Made by a program: the position numbers and the translations under genes. Shown one piece after another: positions 59,292 to 64,000 of a stretch of DNA of 64,000 nt. This stretch comes from Lachnospiraceae bacterium (lineage in GTDB: Bacteria > Bacillota > Clostridia > Lachnospirales > Lachnospiraceae), in contig VSNG01000011.1 of assembly GCA_009774175.1 (NCBI GenBank), forward strand, positions 29,687 through 93,686, read 5' to 3'. The notes under the pieces were generated by a model, which saw only the letters and a program-made list of their open reading frames with translations, ran no database searches and was not told the DNA's origin. Numbering within the stretch: the stretch's first letter is position 1; each line of letters starts with the position of its first letter.

Positions 59292-59984
59292 ATGAAAAAA
59301 ATACTCTATGTACTAATGATCACCTCCCTGTTACTGTTATCTGCCTGTAGCAGTAACGCCGCTTCTTCTAATCCAGAATCTACGGAATCGGAAACTACTC
59401 TTTCAAATTCCGAAGTGGAATCTTTGTCTCCCGAAACCCAAGCACTATCGGAAACAGAGTCTGCATTACCTGACGACCAAGCTGATGATCCTACATTTCT
59501 TGGCAACTCCTCCAATGATTCTGCATCTGTCCCTACCGATCCATTAGACGATCTGAACCGTCAAGCCGAAGAACTTGCCGACTCCTCTGAAAAAATTACA
59601 GAAGGCGATTTATATGACTCCATCACAGCTATTTATCCTGATGTTGTTATCCATACAAATGCAAACAATGACCTTTCCATCCGAATCAATCTAAATCACG
59701 ACACAATCGAAACTGATTCTCTCGCTTTTTTCGAAACCATTATTTCCATATGTACATCCTGTGCATTAGAAAATAATTTTTCAAATATCTCTTTTACAAT
59801 GATGGTAGACAGTGAATTAGTTACAATGATAACCTTTCTTGACTACGCATCTTTTAGCAGTTTTTCAACAGCAGAACCAATTGTTATGGTTGATGAATAC
59901 GAAACAACTATTAAATATATTTATTCAACTCTGTTTTCCAAGAACGATATTACAAACCAATATCTTGACTCTCTCGGAAAGTAA
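59292..59984 (+). CDS. Prophage-encoded lipoprotein, probable lysogenic-conversion gene
   Basis: 230 residues. The signal peptide MKKILYVLMITSLLLLSACSS ends in the lipobox LSAC. Residues 22-100 are Ser/Glu/Asp-rich and disordered; 100-230 form a compact domain (IYPDVVIHTNANNDLSIRI, STLFSKNDITNQYLDSL). It is opposite in strand to the early genes and has its own promoter and AAAGGA site. Surface lipoproteins of this sort often block superinfection; no family is recognised. Confidence 0.7.
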   Translation: MKKILYVLMITSLLLLSACSSNAASSNPESTESETTLSNSEVESLSPETQALSETESALPDDQADDPTFLGNSSNDSASVPTDPLDDLNRQAEELADSSEKITEGDLYDSITAIYPDVVIHTNANNDLSIRINLNHDTIETDSLAFFETIISICTSCALENNFSNISFTMMVDSELVTMITFLDYASFSSFSTAEPIVMVDEYETTIKYIYSTLFSKNDITNQYLDSLGK

Positions 59985-60031
59985 TATAATATAACAGACT
60001 AGTTTTCAGCTCATTGGCCAATGCAATATCT

Positions 60032-60280
60032 CTACATTGTGTTGGCCTCTTTCTCTTCCTGCCCCGATACCTTAAACAGTTCATTTGCATCTACTTCCAG
60101 AGCTATTGCAATAGCCCTCGTGTCCAATGGTCTGATAATCTTTCTTCCATTCAACATATCGCTAAACTGTTGGCTCGAATATCCAGCCTTTTGGGCTACA
60201 ACCTTTTGTTTTAGCCCCTTTACGCTTATTATTCTCAAGATATTGCTTGTCACTGGCTGATTTTGTGAGTTAATATTCAA
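60032..60280 (-). CDS. Cro-like XRE helix-turn-helix protein
   Basis: 82 residues: ILRIISVKGLKQKVVAQKAGYSSQQFSDMLNGRK is the HTH, followed by AIAIALEVDANELFKV. It is divergent from the CI-like repressor and starts behind a perfect sigma-A promoter. Probable Cro or antirepressor function. It ends 47 bases from the convergent lipoprotein gene. Confidence 0.75.
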   Translation of the reverse strand: MNINSQNQPVTSNILRIISVKGLKQKVVAQKAGYSSQQFSDMLNGRKIIRPLDTRAIAIALEVDANELFKVSGQEEKEANTM

Positions 60281-60333
60281 CTTTTTCGACCTCCTTCTCT
60301 ACTTATGTTTGAATAAATCAACCTTTAAGGCGT

Positions 60334-60362
60334 ATTATAGTCGAGTTTCTCAACCTTGTCAA
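60334..60362 (-). promoter_or_regulatory. Strong promoter of the Cro-like gene
   Basis: Minus-strand TTGACA, 17 bases, TATAAT. The spacer holds GTTGAGAAACTCGAC, a near-palindrome (GTTGAG/CTCGAC) that may be the repressor operator. Confidence 0.75.
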
Positions 60363-60404
60363 CTATTTCCAATAAAAAAGTTCAAGTTTTCCAAACTTTT
60401 TATA

Positions 60405-60436
60405 TTGACACTTCAATATGATGTGTTAATATAAAT
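60405..60436 (+). promoter_or_regulatory. Promoter of the CI-like repressor operon
   Basis: TTGACA at 60405-60410 with AT-rich -10 candidates (AATATA or TATAAA) 17-19 bases on. An AAGTTCAAGTTTTCCAAACTT element with imperfect symmetry lies just upstream, a possible operator between the divergent promoters. Confidence 0.5.
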
Positions 60437-60473
60437 TTGTAAGCGTAGTGCGTTTTATATGGAGGTATCTCTT

Positions 60474-60953
60474 ATGGGATTCAAGGAAAGGCTTAAAGAA
60501 GCCCGCTTGATGAATAATATGACTCAAGAACAAATTGCCGATTTAATTGGTGTTGCTAAATCTACTTTTACTGGATATGAAAAAGGAAATAGCGAACCTA
60601 ATATGCTTACGGTTTCTAAAATAATGAATGTTTTAAAGGTTGACGCAAATTTCCTATGGCAAGATGATACGGATTTTCCTATGCAAGTTTCATATGAGGA
60701 AATCAAACATATAGAAAAGTATCGCGCCCTTGATCCGCACGGGCAGGAAACAGTATCTTACATACTGGAGCGCGAAGCAGAACGTGTAAAACAGATCAGG
60801 CAGGATGCCGAACAGATTAAGAAACTAACAAAGCTCTCTGAATCTTTGCATGAAAATACTACTCACTATGTAAACGCTGCCCATCCTATTGACGGCGCCT
60901 CCGAAGCTGACAAACAGTTTGATGAGGCTATTATGGATGATGAGAATTTTTAG
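60474..60953 (+). CDS. CI-like XRE repressor
   Basis: 159 residues from MGFKERLKEARLMNNM, 9 bases after GGAGG. The HTH is TQEQIADLIGVAKSTFTGYEKGNSEP; the C-terminus has YRALDPHGQETVSYILEREAERV, typical of repressors that are cleared by an ImmA-type protease and lack a LexA-like domain. ImmA-like gene follows 53 bases later. Confidence 0.85.
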   Translation: MGFKERLKEARLMNNMTQEQIADLIGVAKSTFTGYEKGNSEPNMLTVSKIMNVLKVDANFLWQDDTDFPMQVSYEEIKHIEKYRALDPHGQETVSYILEREAERVKQIRQDAEQIKKLTKLSESLHENTTHYVNAAHPIDGASEADKQFDEAIMDDENF

Positions 60954-61006
60954 GTCATTTTATAGAGATGCTTCTTACTACCATTCTGTAAAAAGGGGAT
61001 GATATT

Positions 61007-61465
61007 TTGACTGCATATGAACAGATGCTTGCGGAGGCAGATAAAAACAATGTTGTTGCAAAAGAAAAGCCTCTACGGGCAAGCAAGGGAAGAATCAAAG
61101 GAAACCGGATCGCCATAAATAATAAAATGACTGAAATAGAAAAAAAATGCATTATGGCGGAAGAACTGGGCCACTACTATACAGGAATCGGGGACATTAT
61201 AGACCAATCTGACATTGTCAACAGAAAGCAGGAACTTTCCGGGCGGATTCATGCGTATAATCGGTTGATCGGACTGACAGGAATTGTAAATTCTTATAAA
61301 CATGGCTGCCGCTCCCTCAGTGATGCGGCTGAATATCTGGATGTAACCGAGGAATTTCTTACAGAGGCCATACAATATTATCGGAGTAAATACGGGCATT
61401 TTGCCACACTAGATAACTACATTATCTATTTTGAACCGGCTTTAGGCGTGTTTGAGCTGGTTTGA
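61007..61465 (+). CDS. ImmA/IrrE-type metallopeptidase
   Basis: 152 residues; TTG start after AAAGGGGATG. The zinc motif reads AEELGHYYTG, the usual form in prophage ImmA proteins in place of HExxH. It probably cleaves the adjacent repressor after DNA damage. The stop overlaps the frame of the next gene. Confidence 0.8.
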   Translation: MTAYEQMLAEADKNNVVAKEKPLRASKGRIKGNRIAINNKMTEIEKKCIMAEELGHYYTGIGDIIDQSDIVNRKQELSGRIHAYNRLIGLTGIVNSYKHGCRSLSDAAEYLDVTEEFLTEAIQYYRSKYGHFATLDNYIIYFEPALGVFELV

Positions 61466-61500
61466 TTGACACCCGGATAAAAGAAGGAGGTACCATTATC

Positions 61501-62664
61501 ATGAATCTAAAACAAGAGGATGACATTTTAGAAGGTTTGCTCCATTTTTCTATACCTGTTATCCCCGATGATACACGCTTCTGGATGATCAGAACCCAAA
61601 AAGGATATTTTTATGATGAATTTTTAGCTAAAAAATATGTTGCGCTTGCTTGGAATAACATTGATATGTCTACAGACTTTTCTGAGCAGTCTAAGGAATT
61701 GTTAAAAGATGATATCATGTTAAAATATCCTGAAATCAACAGACCTTCCGTCGTAATAAACAAATGTATAAATTTTATTCATGAGGTAAAAGAAAATGAC
61801 ATCCTTGTAATTCCCAGCAAAGGAAGCCAATACGTTACTTTCGCATTTGCTGGCGAATATTTTGAAGATTCTTCAAAAACAGAAACTCTTGAACATACTG
61901 TAATAGATCGTATCAAAAACAATGATGTTGATATTAATGACGTATCCTGTCCATATAAAAAGAGGCGAAAAATCCAGCTCCTAAGAACTGTGAAAAGTGA
62001 AAAACTAAATTATGCCTTATATCGAGCTATTTCTAATTATCATGGCATCAGTAACTTTGATGCCTATGGAAATCAGATTTTGAATACGTTGTACAATTAT
62101 TATTGTTTTAAAGGGACAGCCGTACTCGTATATAATATCTGCAAAACGGATCCTATAAAACCCCGCGAATTAGCAGGGCTGCTCTACGCTAACACAGAAT
62201 GTCTTTCTATGATAACAGATGAAAACTATATCTCTACTCAAATGGCATTGAACTCCCCTGGCGAAGCCATATATATGTTAGAGAAAATATACACTTATGC
62301 AAAAGAAAACTGGGGATTGCTATTTGGACTCTTAGTCTTTTTAGGTGGCGGCAGCGCTTTTTCATTTCATGTATCAGGGATTATTGATATTATTAAAAAC
62401 ATTATAAGCGCACCATCTGATATAAAACTTAAAAAAATGGAAGCAGATGAAAAAGAACTCGCTGTCCTTACAAAACGACTGGAAGTTTATGAAAAATTAA
62501 AGGCCTCTGGTATCGACCCTGAGAAGCTTCAACAGCCCCTCAGTACTTTGAACAAATATACCCAATCTCTCCAGGCAGAACCCATCACTTTAGGAGATGC
62601 CTCTTCCATTCCGCCAATGGAAGGCGCAGAACAAGTAATACTCGATATAGAAAATGAGCAATAA
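61501..62664 (+). CDS. PUA-like domain protein with C-terminal membrane region, possible defence effector
   Basis: 387 residues from ATG 61501, 10 bases after GAAGGAGG. Residues 15-150 resemble the PUA/EVE-like N-terminal domain of restriction-type proteins: FWMIRTQKGYFYDEF, YVALAWNNID, then NDILVIPSKGSQYVTFAFAGEY. The middle is helical; residues 272-305 hold one or two membrane helices (WGLLFGLLVFLGGGSAFSF), followed by a coiled coil. A nucleic-acid or nucleotide sensor joined to a membrane part is a typical abortive-infection layout, but no family is recognised. Third gene of the repressor operon. Confidence 0.6.
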   Translation: MNLKQEDDILEGLLHFSIPVIPDDTRFWMIRTQKGYFYDEFLAKKYVALAWNNIDMSTDFSEQSKELLKDDIMLKYPEINRPSVVINKCINFIHEVKENDILVIPSKGSQYVTFAFAGEYFEDSSKTETLEHTVIDRIKNNDVDINDVSCPYKKRRKIQLLRTVKSEKLNYALYRAISNYHGISNFDAYGNQILNTLYNYYCFKGTAVLVYNICKTDPIKPRELAGLLYANTECLSMITDENYISTQMALNSPGEAIYMLEKIYTYAKENWGLLFGLLVFLGGGSAFSFHVSGIIDIIKNIISAPSDIKLKKMEADEKELAVLTKRLEVYEKLKASGIDPEKLQQPLSTLNKYTQSLQAEPITLGDASSIPPMEGAEQVILDIENEQ

Positions 62665-62839
62665 AAATTGCAACTGTTATGCCAACGATAAACACTATTA
62701 TCATGACCATATCATTTTGAAAGGCTATTTTTTCAACCGATGTAAAGGAAAGCACACAAAAAAAACTACTTAGAGAAAAAAGTACGCATATAATGTACAC
62801 TGCAATATTTAATATTTTGAGCCAAACTCTTCTTGTCAT
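62585..62839 (-). CDS. Small two-helix membrane protein
   Basis: 84 residues from MTRRVWLKILNIAVY, preceded by GGAGGGCATATA. Two membrane helices: about 7-28 and 38-62. It is convergent with, and overlaps by 80 bases, the PUA-like/membrane protein gene. Not recognised. Confidence 0.55.
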   Translation of the reverse strand: MTRRVWLKILNIAVYIICVLFSLSSFFCVLSFTSVEKIAFQNDMVMIIVFIVGITVAIFIAHFLYRVLLVLRLPLAEWKRHLLK

Positions 62840-62997
62840 TATATGCCCTCCTTTTATTATTATCATACCCTTTAATGATATTTGTGTCCATTAACAAATT
62901 GTGAACATTCTTTTTGTTGAATTGTCCTTAAAAATTAGGAATCCGCTCAGTTTTTGGGAATGGTAATTGGAAAACTATAGATACACATGGAGTATAA

Positions 62998-63222
62998 TCT
63001 GATACGAGTGAATTTTTAAGCGCAGCCGGCATTGTTCTGGCTCTCGCCGAAACTGTATTCAGTCTTTGGTTTATTCTTGGGACAATTCCAGACGATATTG
63101 AAAGAGTTAAATATCATGAGTCACAACGGGAACGTTTCAAAGAAGATAAAGCTGAAGTCAAAATAGGTACTGTCCTGCTCTCTTTGGGAAGCCTGTTGCA
63201 AATTATTGGATTGTACTTATAA
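62998..63222 (+). pseudogene. Start-less membrane protein fragment
   Basis: Open frame of 74 codons ending in TAA, with clear protein character (IVLALAETVFSLWFILGTIP, then DDIERVKYHESQRERFKED, IGTVLLSLGSLLQIIGLYL: two membrane helices with a charged loop) but no ATG, GTG or TTG near its 5' end; a stop lies directly upstream. An ATG at 62977 in another frame suggests a frameshift. It is taken as decayed, 24 bases before the DUF3800 gene. Confidence 0.5.
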
Positions 63223-63245
63223 GGGAAATTATAGAGGATCATACT

Positions 63246-64000
63246 ATGACTATGCCAAATTTTAATAGTTATAAATACATAATGTTTGTTGATGCTTCGG
63301 GTGATGATGGGTATAAATTTAAAAAAACAAGCAGTGAAGGCTCCTCATACAGCTTCGTCGTCTCATGTTTTGTCACAGAACCTCAGAACTTAGAATATAA
63401 CAATCAAATTCTTATGGAAATGAAGCACTCTCTATTTATCAAGCCAGAGCAGGAAATAAAAAGTACCGCTTTGAAACGCCATCGCAATGCTGATGCCGCA
63501 TACACCGTAATGTCCAGATTAAAGGGATTCGCTTACTCTCTCATTGCGGATAAAAAATTGATTAGCGAAGTTACTCCATCCCCAGAAAGTGAATTTCGGG
63601 AATTGTCTCTTATAGCTCAAAGGGACATTAGTGGAATCACTCATACATTTCCATATTTATCGCTATGTTCATCCCGTCTTGTGACAGAAAATGATAAAAT
63701 ATTGATCGTTATTGATAACATGAAAAAGCGTGAAATGGACAGTATTAAATCAATACTATCAACTGATAATTTTAATAAATATGATTTGATTTTCAGAGAT
63801 TCAAAGGATAAAGATTTTTCTTTAATCCAAATCGCGGATATAATGGCAGGCACTATACGAACATACTACGAATCGTGTCTTCCTCTTTCTGCTCATAATT
63901 ACTATTGTGTTAGCTGTTTTTCTTCGGCAAAACGAGGCCGCAGAAATAATCTACTTGCAAAATGTACAGATAAGAAAAGTCATAAACTTTATACAAAATA
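63246..64000 (+). CDS. DUF3800 family protein, cut by window edge
   Basis: At least 251 residues, from an ATG 8 bases after GAGG. It starts MTMPNFNSYKYIMFVDASGDDG, where the DxSG is the first conserved acid site of DUF3800; KPEQEIKSTALKRHR and SKDKDFSLIQIADIMAGTIR supply the others. The fold is thought RNase H-like, and the family is frequent on mobile elements. It is complete or nearly complete at the edge (the last two bases are TA, which could begin a stop codon). Confidence 0.8.
   Translation, partial: MTMPNFNSYKYIMFVDASGDDGYKFKKTSSEGSSYSFVVSCFVTEPQNLEYNNQILMEMKHSLFIKPEQEIKSTALKRHRNADAAYTVMSRLKGFAYSLIADKKLISEVTPSPESEFRELSLIAQRDISGITHTFPYLSLCSSRLVTENDKILIVIDNMKKREMDSIKSILSTDNFNKYDLIFRDSKDKDFSLIQIADIMAGTIRTYYESCLPLSAHNYYCVSCFSSAKRGRRNNLLAKCTDKKSHKLYTK

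Noticed and set aside
62880..63245. A structured DUF3800-associated RNA upstream of the DUF3800 gene
   Set aside because: Such RNA motifs have been described next to DUF3800 genes, but here the upstream DNA reads as a membrane-protein frame and I found no convincing conserved stem.
21280..64000. Integrase or excisionase gene in the window
   Set aside because: No tyrosine or large serine recombinase was found; it is expected to the right of 64000.

Overview
The window comes from an anaerobic Firmicute, most likely a butyrate-producing Lachnospiraceae. This rests on a complete thlA-crt-hbd-bcd-etfB-etfA cluster in the order usual for that family, a DUF6062 protein, a glutaminyl-tRNA synthetase and strong AGGAGG-type ribosome binding sites. 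About one third is chromosomal (1-21280). The rest (21280-64000) is one large prophage with a contractile tail; its right end and integrase lie beyond the window.

Chromosome: the 5' part of a sugar ABC transporter binding lipoprotein; a membrane GGDEF/EAL protein whose GGDEF site is degenerate; a NagD-like HAD phosphatase; a DUF6062 CxxC protein; a small acidic membrane protein; a TetR regulator; a MocR/GntR-aminotransferase regulator; a DUF2225 protein; glnS, preceded by a terminator-like hairpin and a 38-residue membrane peptide; an unknown anchored protein; the butyryl-CoA operon behind a good sigma-A promoter; and a methyl-accepting chemotaxis protein. The host sequence ends inside an M23 peptidase gene whose N-terminal half is missing. 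The break is taken as the left attachment junction.

Prophage, read from the right on the minus strand: lysogeny control (XRE repressor, ImmA-type peptidase, divergent Cro-like XRE protein) with accessory genes (a PUA-like/transmembrane protein, a DUF3800 protein, a plus-strand lipoprotein) at 59.2-64 kb; early genes (HUH replication protein beside long inverted repeats, RNase H-like protein, an AcrIIA9/PcfK-like protein, PcfJ, a ParB-like protein, an HNH-like protein and small proteins) at 48.6-59 kb; a structured tRNA-Leu-like RNA and a late regulator at 47.9-48.6 kb; a small peptide/RHH module; then the late operon. That operon runs terminase, portal, MuF, protease/scaffold, capsid, neck, sheath, tube, frameshifted tail chaperone, tape measure, baseplate, fibre, holin and endolysin, from 47.1 down to 22.6 kb. 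Between the endolysin and the attachment junction lies an AbrB-like regulator with a set of promoters that all carry the same palindrome in the -35/-10 spacer.

The most unusual items are: (1) a portal protein fused to a complete NUDIX domain and a DUF4258-like toxin domain; (2) the 127-nt tRNA-Leu-like structured RNA; (3) the palindrome-in-spacer mini-regulon around the AbrB-like gene; (4) an operon of tiny membrane peptides plus an RHH protein behind a promoter of similar design; (5) an intrinsic terminator in the leader of the late operon; (6) a clear T TTT TTC -1 frameshift site in the tail chaperone gene; (7) a PUA-like plus membrane protein next to the repressor.
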